A program made the translations under genes and the position numbers. From positions 8,644,603 through 8,708,602 of the forward strand of contig CM063112.1 of assembly GCA_031841125.1 (NCBI GenBank): DNA of 64,000 nt. The letters run 5' to 3'. Positions 44,310-55,875 of this stretch are shown here, piece by piece; position 1 is the stretch's first letter, and every line of letters starts with the position of its first letter. The stretch comes from Acanthococcus lagerstroemiae. Taxonomy: Eukaryota; Arthropoda; Insecta; Hemiptera; Eriococcidae. The notes under the pieces were generated by a model that was not told the DNA's origin, made no database searches, and saw only the letters and a list, made by a program, of their open reading frames with translations.

Positions 44310-47300
44310 ACAGGGTGATTCACGAAATAGTTCCCCATCTTCTTTTTCTTGAACCCGGAGTCCGATCTCGACAAGACGGAAGAAAGACCACTACATATTT
44401 GACAAAGCTGGAAAGAGGGTCCAGATTACTTTGACTTCCCACCCTCACTTGGCTATACCGTACACCACTGACCTGGGTTGACGCAAGCTTTCCTCCTCAA
44501 TGGTAGAACAAAATCAAAAATTCTGAGAATCACCCCTTGATATACACCTCCACTCCTCTACGAAGACAAGTTCAGTTGTCGAGAATTTTCGAATAAAACT
44601 ACGGTTGTCGGATCATATTTTTGATTCGGCCACGATTTTGGCCCAAAGTTAATATTTTGGATCTAAAATGGGCAAAATTAAATTGGCTTGAAAATTTGAA
44701 CGAAGTAGAAAATGTAACCTACATTGGGCATTTCACGAAATCATCCCCCATTTTTTTAAAACACGAAAATGGATCTTCAGGAGCAGTGGCGTAGCCAGGA
44801 TAAAATTTTGGGCGGGGGGGGGGGTACACCTAACATGAACTGTATGTTTTTACATTGACGTATCAGTATGTCGTGCTTTTCAATTTCAGTTATGTATCTG
44901 AATTTACATTTCATTTCGCGCCTTCACTGTGATACTGCAAGCATTAAAAAAAATTCTCATCACAAGGGGGGATTCATCCCCCTAATCCCCCCTTGGCTAC
45001 GCCACTGTTCAGGAGACAAGATCTAGTTTATTATCGGATGAAAAAAATTCTCTCCCCCTAGAGAGGGGCTCGAATATGTACTACTAATTTTGAAATCTTA
45101 AATGAAAATACACTCAACAATATATCGGAATAGGGGTTTCTTGGGTTACTGATTTTATATCACATATCATATTAGATTTTTGATCAGAGCCCTATTTGTG
45201 CCCCAAAATCCTAATTTTGGACCAAAAATGGACAAAATCAAATTGGCTTGAAAATTTGAATGAATTATCAAAATAAAGAGTTTCTGGGTCACTAACACTA
45301 TTTTGGCCCAAAATCAGAAGTTTGGATCTAAAATAGGCAAAATTAAATCATCTTGAAATTTTGAACGAATTAGAAAATGCATCTTCAAACTTGTAAAGAG
45401 TGTTTCACGAAATAGCCCCCCTCTTTTTCTTGAGTGTAGTTCTTTATCGATGAAAAAAAATTCTCTTGAGAGAGGTCTCGAATGTACCACTAACTTTGGA
45501 ATCCTAAATGGAAAAGTACCGAACATGATATCGAATTGTAAGATTCGTGGGTCGCTGATTCCGAGTATCGCATCAGATTTTTTATCAGGTCCCTATTTGT
45601 ATTCAAAAATCCCAATTTTGAACCAAAAATGGGCCAAATTGACTTAATAATTGGAACAGAGAATTAAATTGGAGGGTTTCTGGGTCGCTACTTGCGATTA
45701 TCGCATCATATTTCTGATTTTACCACGATTGTGACTCAAAATTAAAATTTTGGATAAAAACTGGGCAAGAATTGGCTTGAAAATTTGAACTAAGTACCAA
45801 AATGAAGAGTTTCTGGGTCGCTGATCATATTTTAGTTCGGGCCCCTATTAGTACCCAAAAATTTCAGTTTTGGACGAAAAATGGGCTAAATTAAATTGGC
45901 TTGTAAATTTGAACAAAGTGTCAAAATAAAAGATTTCTGGGTCACTGATTCCAATTATCGCATCATATTTTTGATTCGGCCCCGATTTTGGCACAAAATC
46001 AAAGCCTTGGATCCAAAATGGGCGAAATGAAATTGGCTTGAAAATTTAAACGAAGTAGGAAATGTATCTTCTAACCTATACAGGGTTGTTCACAAAATAG
46101 TTCCCCATATTTTTTTTTTTTTTGAACAGGAAGTGGATCTTTGCGGAATGAAAATGGATCTTCAAAAGACAAAGTCTGGCTCTTTGCTAGTGAAATAAAT
46201 TTCTTCTCCCTAAGAGAGGAGCTCGAATGTACGACCAACTTAAGAATTTTGAATGGAAAGGTACCCGACAAGGATATCGGAATACGAGTTTTTTGAGTCA
46301 CTGATTTTATACCGCATTAGGTTTTTGATCTGGCCTCGATTTTGGCCAAAAATTTCCAGTTTTAAACCAAAGTATACCAAATTAAATTGGCTTGTAAATG
46401 TGAACAAAGTATCGAAAAAAAAAGTTTCTGGGTCGCTGCGAATCGTATTTCTGATTCGGCTACGATTTTGGCACAAAAATCATCGAAAATGGGCAAAATT
46501 GAATTGAATTGAAAATTTGAACAAAGTATCAAAATTTGATTTTATTTTGGATCGCTGATTCCGATAATCGCAACCGATTTTTGATTCGGCCCAGATAGCT
46601 GAAAAAACAGTTTTGTTGACTTATCATGGAGGTTTCTGTGCTTCATCTCAGCGACCAAAAAAACTGTATTACTGATATCGTTGTGTTCAAAAACTGTACG
46701 GGGATACTTTTTTCCGAACTAACTCAATTTTGGTCATTAATTGAAGTGTAAATGTTGAATTTTGAGCCCAAATCAGTGACCGATGAAATCATCTGAGTAA
46801 ATTATCCCAAATAATAAACGATCCAATCTTCATGTAATTTGAAAATTTCGCGTTGGAGGGGGGGGGGAAGAATAGGGGCTTCAACTCCAGGATATAAATA
46901 AATAATGCAATATGGATATCATTTTGCAAGGTTAGTTGATCTCATAACTCATTTTTGATGATGATTTGCCCCAACTCCCAAATAGTGAAATCTGAGGTTT
47001 CTTAAGTTCCGTTGATTTCAGCTAATAGAATAGGTAAAGTAGAAACCCATACCGATCGAGACAACATGAAAAGTCTACTGCAATTATCAGTATCCATTAT
47101 TTCGGCACAAGGCTCGATTTTTAAAGCCAGGACGTAGTCGAATGAAATTCTGATGCGATATTCAAAATCAGCGACCCCTTCCCTTCCCGGCCTCCATGAA
47201 AAAAGTGATAATTTATTCAGTCTTTTCAGCCTGTTCAATTTTTAGCTGTTTTGGGTCTGAAATAATAATAAACTTTAAATCGGGGTCCGTTCAAAAAATG

Positions 47301-48650
47301 TGACGCGATGTTTGAAATCAGCGATCCAAAAATGCCATTTAATTATTTCAGTCGAACTGTCAGTTTTTATTGTGAATTACGATTTCGGCCCCGAGTGGGG
47401 CTAGACACTGATTGTAATAAGACACTTCCAGATCCCGTTGCGTAAATCCAGTAACTCGATACTTTTCAGAATGTTGATTTTGGAGCCTACACTGGGGCTA
47501 AAAGGAAAACGTAGAGCGATATTCGGAATCACTAATACCCCCTTCCGAAAAAAACCTTTATTTCTATGCTTCGTTCTCCTTTTTGAGTCAGAGTCTATTT
47601 CATTCCTTTTCCGGGTACAATATCATATATTTTGTGCCGAAATTGGTTCCCAATGAAACGCCTGATTACATCATTCAAAAATAAGAGGAAGTTGCAAAAA
47701 ATTTCTATTCCGTTATTTTGCTCAATTTCTTAAGAGTTGATTTCAGCCATTCGGATAGTGTAATCGATTTTGACATCGAAGCCCACGTTGGGTCCAAATG
47801 TCTAATAAATTTATCGAAATGAGGTAACTCGAATGACCACCATTTCAATACGTGACTCGATTTTTAAAAGCTACACCAGTGTCAGATCGAAAATTTATTG
47901 CGATATTTAGAAACAGAGATACAAAGAAATCAAATTTCGATACTTGTTCAGTTTTTCAGTCTGAGTTAATTTTCTCGCTTTGATTGGGAAAATATTAAGT
48001 GTGTGGTCTGAATCAAGGCGAGATTAAAAAGTGTGATGCGATATTCGAAATCAGCAACCTTCCCCTCTTCCCTCCCGCAAAAAAACAGATTTCAGTACTG
48101 TCTGTTTTAAGCCAATTGAATTTTGACCCTTGGACTTATGGCCCCAAATCTGGGCCGAATCAAAAATCAAATGCGATATTCAGAATCAGCGAACCAAAAA
48201 ATTTTCATTTTATTACGTTGTTCAAATTTTAAAGCCAATTTATTTTTACCCGTTTTGGCTCAGTTTTTGGATTTTTGGGTCAAATTAAGAATCTGTTCCG
48301 ACAATTTGAATAAGCGACTCAAAAAACCCTCTATTTTTACATTTTGTTTAAATTTTCGAATTAGTTTCGGCTTATTTCTGGTCTAAAATATGGATTTTCG
48401 GGCCAAAATCGGGGTCGGATCAAAATCTGATGCGATATTCGAAATTAGCGACCTAAGGAACCTCAATTTTGATATTTTGCTCAGTACCGTTCTATTCATA
48501 ATTTCAAAGTTGGTAGTACATTTGAGCTCCCCTTTTCGGGGAAATACATTTGTGCACCCGAAAAGAAACTAGACCTTGTGTGACTTCAGGGGGTGATTTA
48601 AAATAGTAACTCTGCGGTATAGGTCTGTGACCTCAAGGACTGATTTCAAA
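44310..48650. repeat. Large satellite with two oppositely oriented halves
   Basis: From ~44,310 to ~46,620 the units read plus-strand: TTTCTGGGTCGCTGATT, ATCGCATCATATTTTTGATT, CGGCCCCGATTTTGG, AAAATGGGCAAAATTAAATT, GGCTTGAAAATTTGAAC (near 44,684, 45,242, 45,773, 45,896, 46,033, 46,387). From ~46,650 to ~48,650 the same words appear reverse-complemented (CAGCGAACCAAAAA, GCGATATTC-GAAATCAGC, CCAATTTATTTTTACC). Outer blocks also mirror each other: AGAGAGGAGCTCGAATGTA with CAACTT near 46,213 versus GTACATTTGAGCTCCCC near 48,516. Units are about 125-160 bp. A hAT MITE interrupts it at 44,784-45,007. Open frames inside are repeat products. Confidence 0.78.
44784..45007. mobile_element. hAT-type MITE (CAGTGGCGTA family), 224 bp, perfect TSD
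   Basis: Starts CAGTGGCGTAGCCAGG and ends CCTTGGCTACGCCACTG. Both flanks are TTCAGGAG (44,776-44,783 and 45,008-45,015), a perfect 8-bp target duplication as made by hAT transposases. It has a G-run near the left end, a C-run near the right end, and no coding capacity. Confidence 0.92.
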
Positions 48651-48654
48651 CCAT

Positions 48655-49565
48655 GAGTTGGTGGATGACGGAGGTGAAATTCGACGTGGTAGCTTAAAAA
48701 CAAAAATGATGGTATTCTCGAAGAAACCTGTTAAATTAGAGGTGTGGATCAGCGGAGAAAGTATGGAACAAGTGCCTAGATTCAAATACTTTGAGACGAT
48801 ATTAAAGAAAATTACGACAAAAGTACGAAATCAGCAGCAGAATTGAGCAAACAAGAAGCAGGAAAGGTCTTCTTAAATATGAGGAAACTTCCATGAGCGT
48901 CGCCAGGGGGGAGGTAGACGGGTGGTACTAACCCCCAAATTTCTTTGGGGAATAGGAATGATCAAAATCACCCCCTCCTCCATTCAAATGCCAATTATAT
49001 TTATGCTTGTAGTTTAAAAAAATTTGTAAACGAATTAGTACTATGTGATACAGCAGTTAGTAGTACCGTACCATACACTTAACTCGCAATACACGTACAG
49101 CATACTACACCTGTAGAATCTTCCCCCCCCCCCCACCAGAAAAATCCACCGACGCCGATGGAACCTTCTCACAAGGTCGAGATTGAACTCGGAGCTGAGA
49201 ATGAGAATGGTGTAGTGTCATGGTTTTCCTGTGTTGATGTACGATTGTGAGAGTTCGATCCCGAATGAGGTCATGGAAAAACGAATACAGGTGCTGGAAT
49301 AGTGCGTATATCGCAGGATGTTACGGATAGCCTGGAACCAGGGAGTATCACATGCGGAAGTACTACACAGAATCGGAAAATATGCTGAACTCCCTAATCA
49401 CTATAAAGTGGCGTAAAATACAAGGCCTGGGACACCTACTGAGAAAAGTACGAGTTACTGCCAATAATTATCGAGGACAAGATGAGTAGAAGAAGATCAA
49501 TCGGCGGACAACAGAATTCGTGGTTAAAAGACTATGTCTATAGTTCGGATATAGAGCTCTTCTGA
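48655..49565 (+). mobile_element. EN-RT LINE fragment, split by a MITE
   Basis: Plus-strand frames read TKMMVFSKKPVKLEVWISGE, MEQVPRFKYFETIL, then after the nested MITE, across frameshifts: RRMLRIAWNQGVSHAEVLHR-IGK, IIEDKMSRRRSIGGQQNSWL. This is the KTKxMVxSK / GExxEQVxRFKYLG / RRMLRISW / GRRSxGRRQNSWL order of insect RTE-like LINEs. It is broken by stops, with no 5' part. Confidence 0.78.
48892..49160. mobile_element. hAT-type MITE nested in the LINE, 269 bp
   Basis: The ends CATGAGCGTCGCCAGGGGGG and CCGACGCCGATG are inverted relatives of the CAGTGGCGTAGCCAGG termini. Flanks GAAACTTC (48,884-48,891) and GAACCTTC (49,161-49,168) match at 7 of 8. The LINE reading frame is interrupted exactly here. 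Confidence 0.75.
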
Positions 49566-51580
49566 AATGTTGTTTCCAGAATACAAATAGATATTTGGAT
49601 AGTTAGCTTTTAAATTGGAGAAGGCGTCAAAGAAGTCGATGTATTCGGTTTTGAGATCGTTGAATTTGATCTTGAGGATAATTTTTATATTTGACCTGTT
49701 GTAGTACCATCAAAGAGAATTCTGGTTCCACCAAAGGATATTATCGGCTAAATAATGGTCATTAATATTGTATTCAATGTAAAGGTTTTTAGGAGCCAAT
49801 CGATGGGAGGCTATCATTTCCTCTTATTCGGAATAGCTGATTCCTGGACGCTCTGTTCCTTGGAAAAAAAAAAGGATACGAATGACTGCATTGCTAAAAA
49901 GATCCCTACGGATCCCCAACTACTAAGAAACTCGAAATAATGTAGTCTGTATCCGTTCAGGGTCGGAGTAACATCGTATCTGACCTTTTTTGCCGGTAAA
50001 GGACACCAAGAGAATCGCGTGATTCCCAAACTAAGTGGCCTTTCTATGCACACTAGGCGCCCCAACAAAATCTTTAGACCTGTATTGGCACATCCAACCC
50101 CTTTTTCTTCCTTTTCAACTGGAATGCAATGTTTGCTGTGTTGGCTTTTTACTTTAAATTCGTTATTGACTTCGTTACTAATTCGTGAGAGACTGCAAAT
50201 AATATTGCTACGCTTTTGAACGTCATTTTGATAGCAGCCGAAACACCCTCAGACATCTAGGCGTTACAAACGTCTCTCTCGCAATGAACCATGAATAAAA
50301 TTGCTCGGTCTTGGCACTCATTAATCACATTTCAAAATTACTCTACTCCATAGTTCATACTGCACTCTCTTTTTTAAACGGCGCACCATAAGTTCAACAG
50401 ACTTGTCAGCAAAAAAAACTGATCGAAAATAGCTTCAATGATATTGCATGCCCGCAATTAACACTGGCATATTACGCTTTCGAAAAACCTCTCGGCAATT
50501 CGTTTCAACTTACAACAGCTTTTCCTCTGCCATATGTGGCTTATGTAGCGGGGGGAGGGTGTTTGTATGAATTCAATTTGTATATCGGAATTAGCAAATA
50601 CTGTAATATATGTATTTAAAAAAAAAATGAAAACAAAAGGAAAAAGAGTACTCATCAAAAATTAATCGCGGTACAACTATGAACGTGATTTTCCTCACGG
50701 TCACTCATACCATATACACGCACAATCCATCAACGTTCTATCGTCACTTCAGCATTCTTACTTCCATTTCCATTTATAATAAATCATTATTGGACAAACG
50801 TGTCAAGGATCTTTGCCTTTTTTTCTCAATGAGTTCGATGCAGAACAAAAATGTGCGCTAATGGTAGCGCCGTAGCAGTATTCCATCAACATCTCGCTGT
50901 GCGACTGAGTTCCGCGCGACTCTTCCTGTTTCTGCGGATCGTGATCCGATTTGAAGATCCGTGGAACTGGATCAGAGTTCATTGGCCAAAACGACTGATG
51001 CACTTGGAGAAGTTTCGTGGTAGCACTGGTGCCAAGGGATGGAGGCACGGAAACCAAAAGAGAAGGTAATGAAATCGCAGCCGGAAATACCGTACAGGGA
51101 AAATCTCTGAAAATGGGCTTACGTGTTGGCCCATTCCGGAAAAGAACCTTTCTTGTATAAATTTTAACTTCGAAGATTGATATGAATACCGTTGACTGTG
51201 TCCGTAGAAAGTCAGACTTCATGCAGTATACGTTGTGCGCACAATTCTCCAAGGACTTACGAGGTGTAGTAATGCAGACTGTCGAGAAATGTGTATAGCT
51301 ATAATTTATAGCTGTAAAGTATGTATTCCAAACGAGAGCAAGACAAGAATTTTTAAATGCGGTCGATTTTACTTCCGGGCCGAAAAGGACAAAGCCTCGA
51401 AGCGTTTGGCTAGATAAGTTATTCCAAGAAATGAAGTTTAAAAGAGGGACAAGAAAAGAGAAAGCGCAGAGAGAAAATTGGGAAACAAAAAACTCAGAGA
51501 AATAGAACTGAATATCTTTCGGTTGGGGGTGTACACCAGTGTGGGTGTTCTTTTTCCAACCTCGACAGCCCTGTTCGGTT
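49566..51580. other. Intergenic, no gene recognised
   Basis: 49,685-49,765 resembles 13,420-13,500 (CATCAAAG-x-x-AATTCTG-TTCCACC and AAATAATGG), a dispersed repeat. A CG-richer stretch at 50,860-51,070 contains short GATC-centred inverted pieces but no convincing exon. Confidence 0.35.
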
Positions 51581-51800
51581 TAGATTGTTCTTTGGTTTTT
51601 GTAGCTTAATTTTGGTTAGATTTAGTTGTTTTCGGACGAATTTGGTCGTTATGGTTGATCTGTTGGTTTTTGGTCTTATTTAGTCAGATTTAAAACTGTA
51701 TTGATGAATTTGGTCGTTTTGGTTGATCTGATTGTTTTTGGTCTTATTTAGTCAGATTTAAAACTGTATTGTACCAAAAATGTAAAAAAATCATTTGGTA
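51580..51800 (+). repeat. T/G-rich array with a 2-copy ~75-bp repeat
   Basis: GAATTTGGTCGTT-x-TGGTTGATCTG, TTGGTTTTTGGTCTTATTTA and GTCAGATTTAAAACTGTATT occur twice back to back (51,637-51,710 and 51,711-51,776). Degenerate TTTTGGTC words continue at 54,540-55,430 beyond the CXC transposon, suggesting that the element entered a pre-existing T/G-rich array. Confidence 0.7.
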
Positions 51801-51801
51801 G

Positions 51802-53747
51802 GTAAGAGGGCATCTATTAGTCCACATAAGTTAACCCAAATAAGAGTACAAAAAGGGAAAAAATCATAGAAAGCTGAAACTTGGTTCATTAGTCTCACTA
51901 AGTATCCTGAACAACATGCCCAAAGTCCCAACGAATCCGGTGCCAGCATCGTCCCCTAGGGAGCAAAAATGGGGGCGTAAAACAGTTTTTCGCTTATATC
52001 ACAATAAAATTTGAGTGTAGGGAAAAAATGTTCCAACCAATGTGATGGAGAATAAAAAAATACACAAAAAATGTTCCTACACATTTCCCCGTAGAGTGCG
52101 TATTTGTTGAGTAAATTACTATCAAACGTTGAGAAGATTCCTCCATGTGTACACTAATTTAATGCAACTTACTGTAATCGATGCAATGTTGACTCGCGCG
52201 CGCATAAATGGGTACATTAATTTCTATTTACTTTGTCAAACAATTTATACGTCTGAGGTCGATGGATCTGTGGCTGAAAAGGAAAAAAGAAAGAAAAAGA
52301 AAAAAAAAAAGAAAGAAAGCTCTGGCCAAAATATTATTAAATTACATGGAATTTTCCGAGAGTGAATGCGAAGAAATAAAAAAATTAACAAATTCCGATG
52401 AATTTATCTGGCCATTCAAAAGTGAGCCCTTAAGTGACTTGATGCAACAATTTGAGACTCATATGCTAGAGGTCGAAGATCGAGGCCCCGCAGCTAAACT
52501 GTAGATTCAATATTTCCGAACGATATCATTGGTGAAAAAATGTGTTGCTGCAGAAAGAATGGGTAACTGGCCGTGGCATCGTGAGTGCGTGCAGTAGATG
52601 CTTAAATTTTTCCACGCGGCTGGACATTTTCCATACGCTAAGGCTGCCCACCTTTATCTACAAGATGCCTATAATTAGTGATTTTAAGCACAGTGAATTT
52701 TCGACGTATATTACCATAAGAAGAAGTCAGAATTACTTCGCCGGTATTTGGAGAGATATGACCAGCGAACAGACCCTGATGAGACTCATGAAAAGCAGAG
52801 GAGAATTAACACGTGGTCGTGGTATACAGCCAAATGTGTGATTTAAAAATGGATTTTGAGCATGCCCGTTGTTATGGCCATTTGTGAAGAAGTTGAGGAG
52901 TACACAGGGTCCAAGAAACATTCCAGCGAACAACATGTCGACCTGCGTCTGAGATTGAATCCAGAGGAGTGGTGTTGGAGAAAGACGGGGAATGGACTAA
53001 CGCCTATTGCCACTACCCAACTGCAGCGCTCGAAAATATTATAAAAATAATATTTTGTTCATGTAAGAAGGGCACATGCGGCCAGAAGTGCGGTTGCCGT
53101 ATAATGGGACCAATTTGCTCTGGGGCCTGCCTCTGTTCAGATTGTTCAAATTATGAACTGGAACCGAATAATTAAATCTTACATTTACCTATATAATTTG
53201 TGTATACTATGTACATTCCAATGCTATATATATTTTCGAATATTTTCAATTTAATTCTGATTTATGTATGAAGTGGGAGTAATTTGACGTTTCAGGCAAT
53301 GGGGGGAGGGGGCTTCTCTTCATTCCATCACTGGTGCCAGTATTCGGAATAAATCTTCTCGCATGCGTACAAGTCTACGTCGCATCGATTACAATAAATT
53401 GTATTAAATATTTATACATGGAGGAAACATCTCAACGTTTTTGATATCAATTTATTCGACAAATACGCACTCTACGGGGAAATGTGTAAGATTGTTCCTT
53501 GTGTATTTTTCCATTCTCTATCAGATTTGTTTGAAAATTCTTTTTCTAAATTTAAATTTCAGCGAGATATAAGCAAAAAACTGTTTTACGCTCCCATTTT
53601 TGCTCCCTAGGGGATGACGTCGGCACCGGATTCGTTGGGACTTTTAGTGTGTTGTTCAGGACACTTAATTAGTCCCATGTACCAAATTTCAGCTTTCTAT
53701 GGTTTTTTCCTAGTTAGAACCTAATTTATGTCGACTATATACCTTAC
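51802..53747. mobile_element. ~1.95-kb DNA transposon with ~340-bp inverted repeats and a broken CXC-protein gene
   Basis: 51,802-52,150 and 53,414-53,747 are inverted copies. Shared blocks, in order from the left end: CATAGAAAGCTGAAA, CCTGAACAACA, GTCCCAACGAATCCGGTGCC, CCCCTAGGGAGCAAAAATGG, GCGTAAAACAGTTTTT, ACACATTTCCCCGTAGAGTG and CTCCATGT. The outermost bases (GTAAG) are less conserved and no clean target duplication is seen. The interior is the decayed gene described separately. Confidence 0.82.
52208..53175 (+). pseudogene. Broken transposon-family protein with C-terminal CXC (tesmin-like) zinc motif
   Basis: Frames 52,208-52,501, 52,665-52,841, 52,856-52,954 and 52,969-53,175 give, in order: a Lys-rich segment; a DFKHSEFSTYITIRRSQNYF block with GIWRDMTSEQTLMRLMKSRG, ELTRGRG; MAICEEVEEYTG and SSEQHVDLR; then CSCKKGTCGQKCGCR, GPICSGACLCSDCSN. 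The RRSxxxWAGLxxDxxIEQxLMRxxK-x-x-GGLTRGRG and CxCKxxCxxxxCxCRKxxxxCxxxC arrangement recurs in multicopy, transposon-like proteins of arthropods and cnidarians (general memory, not searched). Stops and frameshifts separate the pieces and the N-terminal half is missing. Confidence 0.72.
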
Positions 53748-55430
53748 TCGAATCAAAAAGTTCTTGCGCTCTTAGGCGTCAGTACTTCACTAATTTCTTT
53801 GAAATGTTGTATGTAGAATCCTCCAGTGTGTGTACATGTTTGTCATTTCATATTTTCACGTGCATGTCTCTATCGAAAGGGCCCAGTTTGTAGGTGTGGA
53901 GTTGAGCGGAGGGGGTAATACTGGACAAAATTACCTTTCGACTGAGACCTTAATCAGCTCTGTGGCGTTGCAGAAAGATATTTTTTCGGACTTCTGAAGT
54001 TGAGGTACGGAAAAGCTGTATTATGTGAAAAATGCGTTTGAAAGTTGGCAGGTGATCAAAAGTGAAAACTTCCTACGAGGAAAAACCCGAAATCAACAAC
54101 CTGAGCCCTTTCCGTTTCCACGCATTTCATATTCTGGAGCTGGAACAGAGTGAGACATCGAAAAACGGCGAAGTGGAGGTGAAAGAGCTAGGTTCCTGCT
54201 ATCCAAAACGCTAAAAACCCAAAAATCGATTTTTGGTCGAAATTTAGGAAAACAGTTCTACAGCCAAGAATAAGATCGACAAAAGTGGCCCCGGGGGCTC
54301 ATTCGATAGAAACGTATACCATGCCTTTCATGTCTTAAATTTTTTATTTCCATAAAAAAAATTTCAGTAGCAACAGATTTTACGTATACTGAAAAATTTT
54401 TATGTACAAACATTTCAGAATTTAAAATCCAGAAAAATTGGTTGAATTTTGGGGCCGTAAAAGTGCAAGAACGTGTGGACAGGAGCAGGGCAGAGGTGTT
54501 CCCTCCTGTTTACTAAATGTTTCTGTACATTTTTGGCAAAATACAACCATAATTATTTGGTCGTTTTTTTATTATGTTGGGTTTACTTATGTTTATTGAT
54601 CCTTTTTTGGTCACATTTTCTTCCTAATCAGATGTAGTAGTATTTTTTTGTTGAGGTGGGGGGGGGTCGTATGTGGCTCAAGTTGTTTTCTGATAGATTT
54701 GCTCGTGTTAGGACCTTTTTTAATTTCTTAGGGAGCTACTTCGGAATTTTTGCCAGTGACCGGTTTTTTTATTACATGAAGGTATCATTTTGTGTATGGA
54801 GTTCAAGTGACCACCTCCCTATCGTAAGACTTACAGTGATTTTTGGTTATTTTGTTGTTTGGGTTGTTTTTGACCTGTTCCATAGCGTGTTTACTCTTAT
54901 TAATGGAAGAGCAACTTGGGATCGAGGAGGGGAATCTTGGGGGAATCTGCAAGTTCAATTAAAAAAAAAAAAGCTTTCACTCCAATTCTTGCGCCTCAAT
55001 GTTGAAAATGATGCTTTTCTGTGAGTAAAACGTTTGAACATGAACAGGGGCGGGGGAGGGTTCAGGCCTGTTTCAGTCCCTTGTAGTCTTTTTTACTTCT
55101 TTTTTTTTGGGGGGGGGCAGGGCTTTTAGTCATTTTTGGTTCAATTAAACTTGTTTTTCTCGTTTCTTGTGGTTAATAGTCTCATTTTGTCATTTTGATC
55201 GTACGTAGTCCGATTTGATCTTTCGGTCATTTTTGATCATGTCCGGTTCAAGTTGGTCGTTAGTCTTTTCCGAGCACGTACGGTGAAATTCGGTGTCGTT
55301 TTACGTCCCACTTGGTGTTTTTTTTTTCTATTTTTTTCTTCTTTTTTTTTTTTTACTGGTTTTGTTCTTATTTGGTTGTGGCTATGTGGATGTATTAAGT
55401 AATTTTTGTTATTTCTGGATGTGAGTCATG
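53748..55430 (+). repeat. Non-coding stretch grading into T/G-rich degenerate array
   Basis: 53,748-54,530 shows no gene or clear repeat. From ~54,540 TTTTGGTC, TTTGGTTAT, TTGGTCGTT and TTTTTGGTC words recur, as at 51,600-51,780. The 122-codon frame at 54,656-55,024 is of this low-complexity sequence and is not called. Confidence 0.5.
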
Positions 55431-55549
55431 TTTGATTCTGGTTGTTTCCAGTCAGCTTCATAGGTTAACCACTTTCTTTGCAACTTTGGTCCAAATCCCC
55501 CCTCCCCCATTTTAAAAGCTTTACCAAGAAAGCAGAACCTAAAGTTTAC

Positions 55550-55875
55550 GCATAATACTACCAAGTATATCGAAAATAAGGATTTTGAAGTCGTGAATCC
55601 GTTTTTGATGTTATTTTGACTGTTAACCTCTACCAATAAGGGTCCGCAGGGAGCAAGAACAAGAAAATTTAAAATTCCTCAAAATTGTTTCAAGTATATC
55701 AATAATAGTCGTTTTGGAGTTGCTGAATTCGTTTTAAGGTTATTTCAACTTCAACCCCTACCAATAATAGTCCACACTGGGTAGGGGTGTAAAAAACTCA
55801 GAAATTGTTTAGCATGCATTTGTATGAACATATACTAATAGTAGGGTTTTTGTAGTCGCTGAATAACCTGACTTC
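55550..55875 (+). repeat. ~140-bp tandem repeat, about 2.5 units
   Basis: CAAGTATATCGAAAATAAGG, TTTTGAAGTCG-TGAAT and CTACCAATAA-GG near 55,561, 55,691 and 55,835 recur with the same order and spacing. Confidence 0.7.

Noticed and set aside
50803..51252. 149-codon minus-strand frame
   Set aside because: No recognisable domain, mixed composition, no repeat or splice evidence.
54656..55024. 122-codon plus-strand frame
   Set aside because: Low-complexity T/G-rich array sequence reads as Phe/Val/Leu-rich peptide; no motif.
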